From Mucor racemosus (taxonomy: Eukaryota > Mucoromycota > Mucoromycetes > Mucorales > Mucoraceae): a stretch of 64,000 nucleotides of DNA. The notes beneath the pieces are model-generated. The model did not search any database, was not told the origin of the DNA, and saw nothing but the letters and a program-made list of their open reading frames with translations. The translations under genes and the position numbers were made by a program. Positions 48,040 through 58,421 of the stretch are shown here, in pieces (within the stretch, counting starts at the first letter, position 1; each line of letters opens with the position of its first letter). Location of the stretch: NCBI GenBank assembly GCA_027405735.1, contig JAPEHQ010000001.1, forward strand, positions 186,001 to 250,000. The letters are read 5' to 3'.

Positions 48040-48604
48040 TTACTAAATAAAACCTGTTAGTAAAACTTACACACGATGAAACAAATTTCAAACTTATACA
48101 TACATAATTAACGGAAATCAAATAATCAGCTAAACCTTCAACAACCTTAGTACAGTTACCGGGTTGAATACCCTCCTTGTAAGTACCAACCAAGAAAGCT
48201 TGGTTAGTCTTGACGATACAAACACCATCAGAACCCTAAATGAACGGAAAAGAAAATCAGGTTACAATTTCCTATATCTCTCATTTCCTTTTACCTTCTT
48301 GCCGTAAATAGAACGGTCATCAGCTCTTAAGAGAAGATACTTGACACCGTTAACGTGGATACCATTAGCACGGACACCATCAGCATTAGAGAAGGCAGCA
48401 ATGACTTCTTGGACCTCGTTGGGTTGCAACTGCAGATTACAACATGTGTAAGTCTCGGGTGACTTTTTACATAAATAATAAATGATACGTTACCTGGAAA
48501 CCAGCAGACTTAGCCCATTCACCACCATTTAAACCATAGATAGCGGCTTGAGAAACATTACCAGTACCGAGGAGGTTGGTATCAACATAAGATTGCCAGG
48601 ACAT
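48040..48604 (-). CDS. PFY1: Profilin
   Basis: Small actin-monomer-binding protein that also binds poly-proline and phosphoinositides; it supplies ATP-actin to formins in the cytosol. Four exons, 48604-48494, 48429-48295, 48235-48104 and 48042-48040, give 126 aa, the standard length. It starts MSWQSYVDTNLL, the classic N-terminal poly-Pro-binding helix, and ends GLADYLISVNY. The reading frame runs on after NY into GTATGT, a good donor; an intron of 61 nt (48103-48043) with TACTAAC branch site ends at TTTAG directly before TAA. The stop codon is therefore placed alone in the last exon. Without that intron the protein would have a non-profilin tail. Confidence 0.93.
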
Positions 48605-48831
48605 ATTAAAGAATTATTTTATAAAAAGAAAAAAAGTGATATAAAAGAAAAGAAAAAAGAAAAATCTTTATCATGGCACGTACTACTTTAAAGTAACCTT
48701 TCTAATAGACGCAAGCTCACTCGGACTTGTAATGTATCACGTGTAGAAAGAAGTATCATCATCTAGTGTATATATTACAAAAAATCATTGATTTTATTTT
48801 TAAATATTTGAATGAAAATGTCTATAAATGT
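48605..48831. promoter_or_regulatory. Profilin promoter region
   Basis: 227 bp between the profilin ATG and the stop of the helicase gene (both minus strand). A-rich leader (48611-48660 on plus is A-rich/T-rich) and a TATCACGTG-type E-box (about 48736-48742). E-box function is inferred. Confidence 0.4.
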
Positions 48832-51800
48832 TTAGCGACCACGACCACGGCCGCCTCCACGGCCACCACCACCACGGCCACCTCTGCTACCACCTCTTCC
48901 TCCGCCACGGCCACCACCACGACCACCACGGCCACCACCAGATGATGATGAAGGTCTATTTGATTTCTCTTTTCTCTTCTCAAGAGCCACACGATCTTTA
49001 CGAATTTGACTAGCATTCTTCAATTCACTCTTGGTATTACTGAAATCACCTACACGTTTTTTACCCATACCGCCTTGTTCAACAATGCCTCCAGAATCAT
49101 TCATCTTTCTCTTCTTCATCTTCTTTTCATAATCAAATGCAAGTGGATCAACTCGTTTTGCCTCATCTGATTTATTGTGACGGAAACGCTTTTGACCCAT
49201 ATTACCTGCACCAGCTAATTCACGTTCACCAGCACGAGGTAATGTGATGTGTTTCTTTTTAGCCCATTCATCAAATCGACCACTCTTGTAAGAAGCAGAA
49301 ATCAATGCACCACTTTCAGTACGAATCAACTTTTTGTTATCTGAACCAATACCAGTACCCTTAATGAACTTTCTCTTCTTTGAATCCCAACGGAGCATAT
49401 TTTGACTCTTCTTGATGGCATCATTATCGTCACCTGTCAAATCAAGTTGTGCTTTACTAGCTTGTTCCATAAAACTACCTTCATTGTTCATTGAATAACC
49501 ACGTTCTGTATTAGCATCCTTTTGAGTATAAGATATATAAAATTCTTCATCACGGAAAGTGGTCTTTTTCTTTTTATCTACGTTAGGCATAATATTTAGT
49601 ATAAAATGTCCTTGAAACAATCATGAATAGATCTAATACCTTCTTTAGATTCTGGTATAATAAATGCTTGTGCCAATTCTTCTTCTTCAACATCACCACC
49701 TAGTTTTTCAACTACTTCTTTTTCATCACGAATATCAAGAGGCTTGTCTAATACAGCAGACTCGGCTTCCTTTTTAGTTTTATGAGCAGTAATGATCTTA
49801 TCAACAACTTGACGACGACCACGCATCATAACAGTAGCAGGAGTTAACTTTTTAGTACCACGAACACCAAATTCAAAGATAGTTTCAGCAGGTCTAAATC
49901 CACTAATAGCACCAATCATATTAGCACGCATAATTTCAGCAGCACTTTGATTTTCTTCATTGAGTAAAAGAGGATGTAAATTAGTGAATGCCTTCTTTTT
50001 GATCACTTCCTTGGCACGGCCATAACTCTCTGCTGCAGCACGAGGCTTGGTACGATTGTATAATTTGTATGCGTTCAATGCAGTTCTGTAAATACCATCC
50101 AATGCAGCATCTTTTGATATTTTATCATCTGCCCAAGCTTTATCATCGATCAAAGAATCTTTAGGCATAGCACCCAATACTAATTCAGTTGTGTAATCAT
50201 ATTCTTCCTTTTCACCACCAAGAACAAGGGGACGGGTTAAAAAGAGTTGAAGATCAACTAAATAAGGAAGTTCATCAGTGGATACAAATGAATATGCCCA
50301 ACCACGGCGACCTGCACGAGCAGCACGACCAACACGATGAACAAAGACCTTGGAAGAACCAGAAAAGTCGTAATTGATAACATTTTCCAAGATGGGAATA
50401 TCGATACCACGAGCAGCAACATCTGTAACGACCATAATATTGGTAACACCATTTCTGAATCGATTAATTTGAATATTACGAGCAGTTTGATCAAGAGAAC
50501 CATAAACATAAGATACTTGGTATCCAGCAGTTTCCAATAATGTAGCTAAATATTCAACATGATGTTTTGTAGCAGCAAACAAGATGGTTTGATGATCGGC
50601 TTCAGTGCCAGATTTCTCCTTCTTTTCGGCCTTTCTTTTTTTGTATTTCTTGACATCTGTTTGATCTTCATTTTGTGTTTGTTTGGGTAATTTAATAACA
50701 TTCTTGAGCAAATATAATAAGGCACCTTCCTTTTCATTATCTTTTACAGAAAAGAAAGCCATTTCAAGATCACGAGAGATCTTGGTATCAACGTCCAAAC
50801 GGATCAATGTTGGTTCCTGTAAACCAGCCTTTGCAAAATCAACAAGCATTTTAGGTAAAGTGGCAGAAAACAATAAGGTTTGACGACTAGGAGGTAAGCG
50901 AGACAAAATTTCATGCAATTGAACAGCGAAACCCATTTCGAAAAGACGATCAGCTTCATCAAAAACAACATATTCAATAGTACGAAGATCAAGATTCATT
51001 TCAACAGACAAATGCAAAAGACGACCAGGTGTAGCAATCAAAATATCAGGATTGGAAGCAATCATTTCGAATTGTTCGTCTAAACTATCACCACCAACAA
51101 TACATCCACTACGAAGATCAGTGTACTTCATCAATTCCTTACAAACTTTTTGTGTTTGAAGTGCTAATTCACGAGAGGGTGATAAAACTAAACCACGAGC
51201 ACCGGTTTTAGCAGAATGAGCCTTAAGTCTTTCCAACATTGGGATCAAGAAAGCAGCTGTTTTACCGGAACCAGTACGAGCCATACCAACAACATCATCT
51301 CCTTGAAGGATGAGAGGAATACATTTACGTTGAACAGGTGTTGGTACCTTGAAACCTTTATGAATAATAGCTTTGAAAACTGGATTACTCAAACCCATTG
51401 ACTGGAAACCACCGGATTTCTTATTTTTACGGTTAGCTGCCAATGTCTCGGATGCAATGAACTTTTCATCTTGTGCTTCATCATCACTATCGTTCATTGT
51501 AATTGGTTTTTGCTTTTTGACTGAAGCAGCGGGTGCAGCAACTGCAACAGCAGCAGGCTTCTTGGCTTTGAACTTGCCAAACATGTCCAACTCGAGGTCG
51601 GAATCATCATCATCGTCTTGATTGTCGCTTTGATCACTATCACTATCCATAATACTCTTTGGGTTGGTAGGTACAATTTCGAAATCAGAATCGTCATCCT
51701 CTTCCTCTGTCTTCTTCTTCTTCTTGTCCTTGTTGTATTTCTTACGTTGAAATTCTTGTTTCTTCAATTTGGATTTTGAAAGTTCCTTTTCGGGTGCTTC

Positions 51801-51905
51801 TTCATCTTTGGATTGAGACTTTTTAGAGAACTTTCCAGTGCTCTTCTTGTTCAAAAGAGGCTTCTTAGCCATGGGCTTCTTGGATACAGGCTTTTTAGCG
51901 ACCAT
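48832..51905 (-). CDS. DBP10: DEAD-box RNA helicase Dbp10 (DDX54)
   Basis: Nucleolar ATP-dependent RNA helicase for 60S ribosomal subunit assembly. Two exons, 51905-49640 and 49577-48832, give 1003 aa. The 62-nt intron (donor GTATTAG, acceptor CGTAG) is needed to join the helicase part to the DBP10 C-terminal domain; without it the frame stops at once. N-terminal 165 residues are Lys- and Asp/Glu-rich. Helicase motifs in order: Q motif ([10 protein letters not shown]), [45 protein letters not shown], and [10 protein letters not shown]. The DBP10CT domain begins at [15 protein letters not shown] and includes [10 protein letters not shown] and [10 protein letters not shown]. The C-terminus is an RGG-rich tail of about 35 residues. 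The ATG at 51905 was chosen over the upstream TTG. Confidence 0.94.
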
Positions 51906-52190
51906 ATTCAAGTTGATATAACAAAAAAGAAGATTTTTAATAAAAGCAATCCTTCAAAAAATATTAAATTATATAGTTTGTGGCTTGTTTTGCAAAAGTT
52001 GTAATGCAAAATCACAAAAAAAGGCAAGGCAGCCACGAATTGAAATCGCCTGTCAAAAGCAACTGAAAGCATTGTACATTTTGAAACTGAATCTGCCATC
52101 AGATCACCATGCAACCTAAAATACTCAATTGAAGAGCTCTTGTTCTAGATGTTTTAAAGCACATTTTAAAAGCTTATAATGTGTTTTTAT
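51906..52190. promoter_or_regulatory. DBP10 upstream region
   Basis: 285 bp between the DBP10 start and the end of the hydrolase pseudogene. AT-rich, no specific motif recognised. Confidence 0.4.
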
Positions 52191-53377
52191 TTAAATATCA
52201 AGTCTATCTTTGATAAAGTCTACAACTAATTTGAGTGTAAATTTATATTGTGGAATTTCAGGAATAGGCTCTGACATGTAAGCAATCAATACACGCATTG
52301 CAACTGTATATACACCAGCAGAGAGTAAATTAGCACCGTAGGCTTCAACTCTATCCCTAAATATATCAAATTCGTCAGATAAAATCAATGTAGAAGGCAA
52401 ATCTTTCAATTGCTCAATTGTATTCAAAAGAGGTGAAGCTAAACTATCATTTAGTCCAATTGCTGATCCACTGAGGTTTCTATGGCTGACCGACTGAGCC
52501 TCCTTTTCAGAAAGGAAGCAATCACCTTCACCATAAAGCTTGTGAGACTCAAAAATAGAGGAGTCTACAGCAAGGGAAGGATACAACAATACCTGTGCCG
52601 TAATGGCATCAACCATGCCAGCATCTTTAGCCATCACTATTAAAGTTTTAAGTTTTTATTCAAGAAATAGCGTCCAATTTTTACTTACTGGAAATAGCAG
52701 TGGACATGTTTCCACCAGCTGAATCGCCACTAATAACCGTTTTATCAGGATTCAAATTGATGGAATTGGCATTTTCACAAAGCCAACATATAACAGCAAA
52801 ATGCTCTTCGATGACTACAGGAAATTTGACTTCAGGGCTCAAAGTATATTCTGGAAAAAAAACAACAGCAGCATGTTTACCGATGCACAACTAAAATGTA
52901 TATACAGTATTTATAGAAATTGAAAATCTTTTACTAAAAATTGTGCATTAACCTACATCACTTGCAATTTTATTGTGCGTAATGATACTACCGAAACTCC
53001 AACCCCACCATGACTAGATAGATATCAAATTAGTGTCAATTAAAGTTTCATTAAATCTTCTATTGCATGTATATAATAATGGATAAAACTTCATCCTCAG
53101 ACCCAACCGGTTTAAAAATTGTTGTCTTGATCTTCAAGTTTTTAGGCCCACTGACCATTTCCTGTACAAATTTTAAGGTTTCTCTTGCAACAACGACGTT
53201 ATTAATTTTATCTTCGTAGGCATGGGTATCTTAAACGAATTTTGAACACTCTTTGGGAGAAGAATCAGAGCCTAATTTATCAGTGTTGGCTGCTAAAAAT
53301 TGCTCATGTTCTTTGCAAAACTCTCGGTAAAAGGAATGTAGGGGGTACTTTGATTGGGAATCGGTATGAAAAGCCAT
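52191..53377 (-). pseudogene. Broken HSL-type alpha/beta hydrolase
   Basis: Relic of an esterase/lipase of the hormone-sensitive-lipase family. Parts in order: N-terminus from ATG 53377 (MAFHTDSQSKYPLHSFYREF); an in-frame TAA at 53233-53231 inside otherwise conserved sequence (frame continues with VVVARETLKFVQEM); the oxyanion HGGGW motif disrupted, reading SWWGWSFGSI, with no proper donor before it; then FFPEYTLSPEVKFP and the nucleophile motif GDSAGG (Ser intact, 52740s); after a normal intron (about 52688-52640) LILSDEFDIFRDRVEAYG keeps the acid. The usual catalytic His region is altered (VLIAYMSEP where IHGF-type is expected). Several independent lesions make it a pseudogene, though a truncated product from 52890 downward cannot be excluded. 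Confidence 0.72.
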
Positions 53378-53894
53378 AATTCTTGAAATAGGGTATGTAT
53401 TATTGATCGATATTACAGTCTTGTTCGTAGCAAAAATCACTGTATTTGTATGAATTGCTTTTACTCAAACGGATAATTAGCACGCATAGCCATTAAAATT
53501 AGTCGTGCTGACCCATCATGTATCCAGAAGCTCAATACAGGAGCATTGAATAGTCAAGCAAATACCATCAAGCACAGTAATGCTAACATAAAAGCAAGAA
53601 ATCCATGTATATAATACTTGGATTTGAGTTCCCTCTTCTTCGGTACCATTTTTTTTTATCAATGTTTTAAAGGATATCAATTAATCTACCTTGCTCATTA
53701 TTGAAACGGCTGTATATGTTTAGATAGTCAAGAAAAGTGCTTGAACATTTAAAAAATTGTATGAACTGATTGCATTAGGCTATCTTTCCCATTAAATAAT
53801 TTTGCTTGCCGCAAAAGGGCTGAATATATCATCACGTTTTATTTTGTTTCAAAGTTAAGATAGCATAACCGTTTTATAATTGTTGTTCACTTGC
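53378..53894. other. Gene-free region
   Basis: Upstream flank of the hydrolase relic and AT-rich DNA up to repeat A copy 5. Nothing recognised. Confidence 0.4.
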
Positions 53895-55110
53895 TTTGCA
53901 ATAAATAACACCAAGAAAAAATTATATGTCAATGTACCTGAGATGTTCAGCTTTAATTCAAAAATAAGCGTCCGGAAATATCCTATTTTTTGCAGTTGGT
54001 ATTAATTTTTCAGTGCTAATATTTCAGATTTTTTACGCGTATTTCACTGCTAAAGGATTGAAAACTTTGAAGCTTCATATCTCCAGAAATAATTAAGCTA
54101 TACTAACACTTTCTAATAATAAAACTTACTTATTTTAAAGCGCTCTATAACATATTTGAATATAAAAAAGTTTTGAGCATTTTTATTTTTTTTCATTTTT
54201 TTGGCATTTTTGCAGTAGGTTTCAAAATATTGGTTAAATTGAGCGCCACTTTTTTAACATTCATACCATTGACCTCTTTGATCTCTCTCTGACGCAATTT
54301 AGTTTTTTTCAAAACATCAATTTTTCGTGGAGATACCCTCAAAAATGTGTGCAAAGAGATATCTTCGCTTCTCCCTCCCATTTTTCCCTTGTATACCCTC
54401 ATCCAAAATTCTGAATTTGAAAAAAAATTAACAAAAATCTTGTTTTCTCTACGAAAAATGCAGCTAAAAGGTTCAACAATAGCTCGATTGATAGATACTT
54501 TGATTGCACACCATTACCATAAATTATTTTAAAAACATGTTTATAAAAAATGATGCGTATCTTCAAAAAACCTTCAAAATTTCAATGGCGTTTTGTGCAA
54601 AATCTAATGTGAAACATTTGCTTGAATTTTGTTTAGCTAGATGCAGAATTTAAAACTGTACAAAAACCATTTAATAAGCTATTCCAACTTACTTTGCAGC
54701 TCAGGAGCCATTAAGAAATTTTGTTTTTTTATCATTTTCTGGTCGATTTGTCAGATCGATTTTGAAGCCCAGTTACCATAGGGTTAAGCTGTAGTATGCC
54801 CTGTTATTTTGATTATCTCGACGAAAAACCAATATTTTTGGCTGAAACAAAAAACGCAAAGTAGCTTAAAGCTGGATCTATCTTGTGGATATAAAAAATT
54901 AAAATATTAATTTTGGTGCTCATTTTTTAATAATCAACTTTAGGTAAACCTTGGTCAATTTTGGGCAATATTTTGCCAGTGCACTAATGTTCTAGAATTA
55001 ATGTTTCTATTTTCCAAGATATATCAATGGCATATAAAGTGATGGTACATTTTCTTTGAAAATTTCACTTGATTTGACTAAATACTAAGCGAAAACATTT
55101 GAAAACTATT
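53895..55110 (+). repeat. Dispersed repeat family A, copy 5
   Basis: Left end is truncated compared with the other copies; it begins at the ATAACACCAAGAAAAAATTA segment. The right part continues past the end of copies 2-4 and matches copy 1 at 11250-11500 (TTGGTCAATTTTGG region). The minus frame is open at 54193-54402 (SPRKIDVLKK). Confidence 0.72.
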
Positions 55111-55659
55111 TAAGCCTCATCTGTGTTGTATTCCACCTACTAGTATCATACGTTACCACCTTCTACAGTATCAATACATCTTACAATTTATTGAATACGA
55201 CATGTATTGAATTGCAAGTCTTGATATCGGATATAATAAGAAACTCCTAGCGTACCAAGTTTAATCCAGTAATTACCAAGAACGCTCGGATCTCAATTAT
55301 GACACCATACTATTTCATCCCAGCGGTTAATCAACCAAGTAGCTATCAAATCAACATCCAAGCACAAAATTTGGCGCAGCATTAAAACACGATAACTCAC
55401 AAGCTCTGCAAAAACGGTTAAATTATGATTGATCCATTTCAATCCATAGATTACCATCAAAAGATCTAATGGTTCAATAGTGCCTTAAATTACATCTCAG
55501 GATCTCAATGTCAAATCAATATAAAAGGCCGTACTTTTATATCTAAATAAACAATATCTTGTTTTTATTATACAGTTGAAGAACTGATTCATTACCCATT
55601 CTTTTATAATTGTATTCTTTTTTAAGTATTACTTATCAATCCTGAAAATATACGATATT
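55111..55659. other. Gene-free region
   Basis: AT-rich DNA between repeat A copy 5 and the repeat-B-type module. No gene or repeat copy recognised. Confidence 0.4.
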
Positions 55660-55790
55660 GTGCACCTTGTTATCTTTTTATTTAGCCATATTCAGTGGGC
55701 ACAACAGCTCAGGCTATAGTGTGCAGCCCACCTGCTGGGCACCACAACAAAATAATCTTGTGCAGTGCAGGTCGGCCGTAATGACTAATT
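55660..55790 (+). repeat. Isolated terminal module of repeat B
   Basis: About 125 bp matching the end of B copy 2 (30703-30826) and B copy 1 (13040-12945, inverted): TTGTGCACCTTGTTATC ... TGCAGCCCACCTG ... GGTCGGCCGTAATG. It lies upstream of B copy 3 in an order not found in the full copies, so it either moves separately or was rearranged. Confidence 0.6.
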
Positions 55791-56399
55791 ATTTTGATTA
55801 ACATTAATAGGCTCAAAAAGCATAGTTAGGTGCAATCATTGCTACTAAATTGCATAATTTAATATTTAGAAAACTCTTGAAGCATTTACTCTTTTCTTTT
55901 TTTTTTGGTAATAATGCTAAAAATTATTATCGTTAAATATGATTAAATATTAATGAATTAGAGAAAATACAACTGGTAAAAAACTGATACCCAATGTACA
56001 TTGAGGTCAAGATTGATAAAAGATGGTGAATTCATTATGTAGTAAAAATCGCAGCGTTTTGATGGATAGAAATCACAGGACCAAGATGTTGTATTTGCCT
56101 CAGGATTTTTAAAAGGGTTTTAAAAGCATACTTTATCAAACTTAGATGTTAATAAATACTCATCATATGATATTAGTATCATCTTGTTTTTTATTTACTG
56201 ATTGCTGTATTATTAAAAATCAAGCTTTTCATAGCTTATAACAATGACAATAATAGGATGTTTCTGATTTTAGATTGGCATTTATCATAAGGCGGGCTGA
56301 TGATACGTTTGATACTGTTGTAGATGGAATCAGTCAATTTGATTTATGAAATTTTAATGCAAATGCCGAGGAACCATTTGTAAGTACTTAAGTTAGTTC
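55791..56399. other. Gene-free region
   Basis: AT-rich DNA; nothing recognised. Confidence 0.35.
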
Positions 56400-57640
56400 T
56401 GGTAAAGTATGGCAGTAAATTAATTGGCTTGGGACACAGAGGGCAAAAACGCAGTAATAATAGGTTCCAGTATGTTTATGATATTGGAGAGGTACAGTAA
56501 GACTAAAACTCAATGTAAATCACTTTTAGCGCAGTAATTATAAAGTAAGACTAGACTACCTTCGAATAAACTACCACACAATATTAACATGTATAAAAGT
56601 TTACAGTAATAAGCTTGAATCAAGTGGGTACAGCATCATTAATTCTTGAAAAAGTTCTCAAGTATTATAAAATCTCTTATTTTTAAGACTTACAAGGCTT
56701 ATAAGCGGAATATTAATTTCAAAAATTATTCTTGTCCAGATCATCAATTTTGACATTTTTTAATTTTTTTTTTCTGATTTTGCAAATCTAGAGTTAATTA
56801 TACTACCAATTATAAAAACAAAAAATATAGACATATACAGAATTTAGCGCTCTATTTGCTCAATAAAAAAAACAAACATTTTCATTGCAAAATATTACAT
56901 GAAAATTCTTTAACCAAAAAACCGTTTTTCGGGCAAAAGTGCAAAATTTCATTACTTAACATTTAATATTAAGCTTTGATGAAATACGTATTAGCCATGG
57001 CTACAATTTTCTCTCACAATGTAGCATATTTAAACGTTGATTTTGGTATCAAAATTTGATTTTTCTTTTTTTTGATCAAAATCATGAGTGTTGGTAAGGA
57101 TGAAATGAGCCCCGAAAATGTCCGCTACAAAAACTTAATTTTCAGATCGCACGTGGTTAAATATTAGAAAAGTTAAAAAAACGCACCTTTTTCTTTAAAA
57201 TTTAGATGTACTGTACCATAGTATAAAATATTTAGTCGTTCAATCTTGCTATGATCAATTATGGCGTTGCTCTACGGCCTCGCTTTTGCAATTTTTTAAC
57301 GAATCTATGATATGACAGACGGTTTTTCTGGTAAAAATGCATGTTTCTGTGATAACAGATATTGTCTATTTTGTTTAGTTTATGATTCAGTGCAATTGAA
57401 ACCCTGCTAAATTGCATATTTCATGCGCTGTAATGCTGCTTTTGACATTGGCTGAAATAATGTAAAGCCTTGAGAATCCTTTTCTACGTGTGTTGTTTTT
57501 CTCTTTTTGTTTTCATATTATTCTAAGAATATATTCACTGTTTGATAAGGTATATCAGACTATTATCAAGCTGGTATTATCCTTTTCTTTTATTTAAATA
57601 AGCATGCTAACATAAGGGACTAAAGTTTTTAATGTATATT
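56400..57640 (+). repeat. Dispersed repeat family B, copy 3 (partial)
   Basis: Same orientation as copy 2; matches the left half of the family, including the region around GTTGGTAAGGATG...CCCGAAAA and the segment near GATAAGGTATATCAGACTAT. It ends near GCATGCTAACATAAGGGACTAA and lacks the rest. The captured fragment at its left end is more eroded (56410-56495). Confidence 0.72.
56410..56495 (+). pseudogene. Eroded captured WD-fragment (B copy 3)
   Basis: Only the end of the captured region remains: TTGGCTTGGGACACAGAGGG, then GGTTCCAG without the 7-nt duplication of copies 1 and 2 and with about 13 bp missing, then TATGTTTATGATATTGG. The upstream exon and intron are absent. Confidence 0.5.
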
Positions 57641-57739
57641 AATAAAATATACTTGAAAAGGATATTCAATCAGGTTTACAAATGTAGTTTTACTTTTGGC
57701 GCAGTATTTACTCATTTTAATTATAAGTAATTTTAAGCA

Positions 57740-57965
57740 AATTTTACCTTTACAGGAACAACGTATTTCACTTTACACAACTACTAGAAAACAAAAACCT
57801 TATCTCGGCGAACTTCGATCCTACTAGTAACTATTATACGTCCAGCTTTATATAAAAATAGATACACACCTTGGACACAATGAACTCGAATGACAACTTT
57901 CGCCTCGAGAAAGACATCGCCAAAGTATTCTTAACTTATTGCGTACTTTCATCGAAAATAATTAA
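57740..57965 (-). pseudogene. Decayed TE-type coding tail, copy 3
   Basis: Minus-strand reading FGDVFLEAKVVIRVHCVQG ... SRIEVRRDKVFVF then stop. It aligns residue by residue in places with the relic at 12728-12948 (FGDGFL, EVIRIK, RGK). Frame otherwise decayed. Confidence 0.35.
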
Positions 57966-58115
57966 AAATTCAATTTCTTAAGGAGTAGAGCACATGTTTT
58001 TTAAAAAAATCTCTCTTTCTCTGCTTAAAAAAATAAAGCGACTGAAAAATGCTGTAATCACAGAGTTTTCAATAGTTTCTGGTCCTCACGATGTTGAACT
58101 TTTTATAACACATTA

Positions 58116-58153
<38 letters not shown>

Positions 58154-58421
58154 CTGCATAAAACCTCTATGTACATTATTTAGGATTATCATACTATAGA
58201 TATAATAAAGATTATTGGAACTTACGATTGGGCATCTCAAATTGCAATCATTTGTCTTGTTCTCAAAGATAAGGTATTATATTACATTTATTATATGATA
58301 TTTTGAAAAAGAAAAGGCGGGGAAATTTATGGATTTAATTTTAAACAAAAACAGAGTAAAGAAAATTGTTACTTGAAAAATGTGTGAGTGTGTGCGTGTA
58401 TGTATATGAAAATGATCCTCA
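57966..58421. other. Gene-free region with (TA)n
   Basis: 3' side of the nucleoporin gene. Contains a (TA)n microsatellite at about 58119-58149 and a short TG/TATG-rich patch at 58379-58405. No gene. Confidence 0.55.

Noticed and set aside
48828..49013. His-rich 61-codon plus-strand ORF
   Set aside because: It is the reverse of the RGG-coding end of the helicase gene.
49578..49639. Two separate genes for helicase and C-terminal RGG protein
   Set aside because: A phase-1 GT-AG intron of 62 nt joins them, and the downstream part is the known Dbp10 C-terminal domain.
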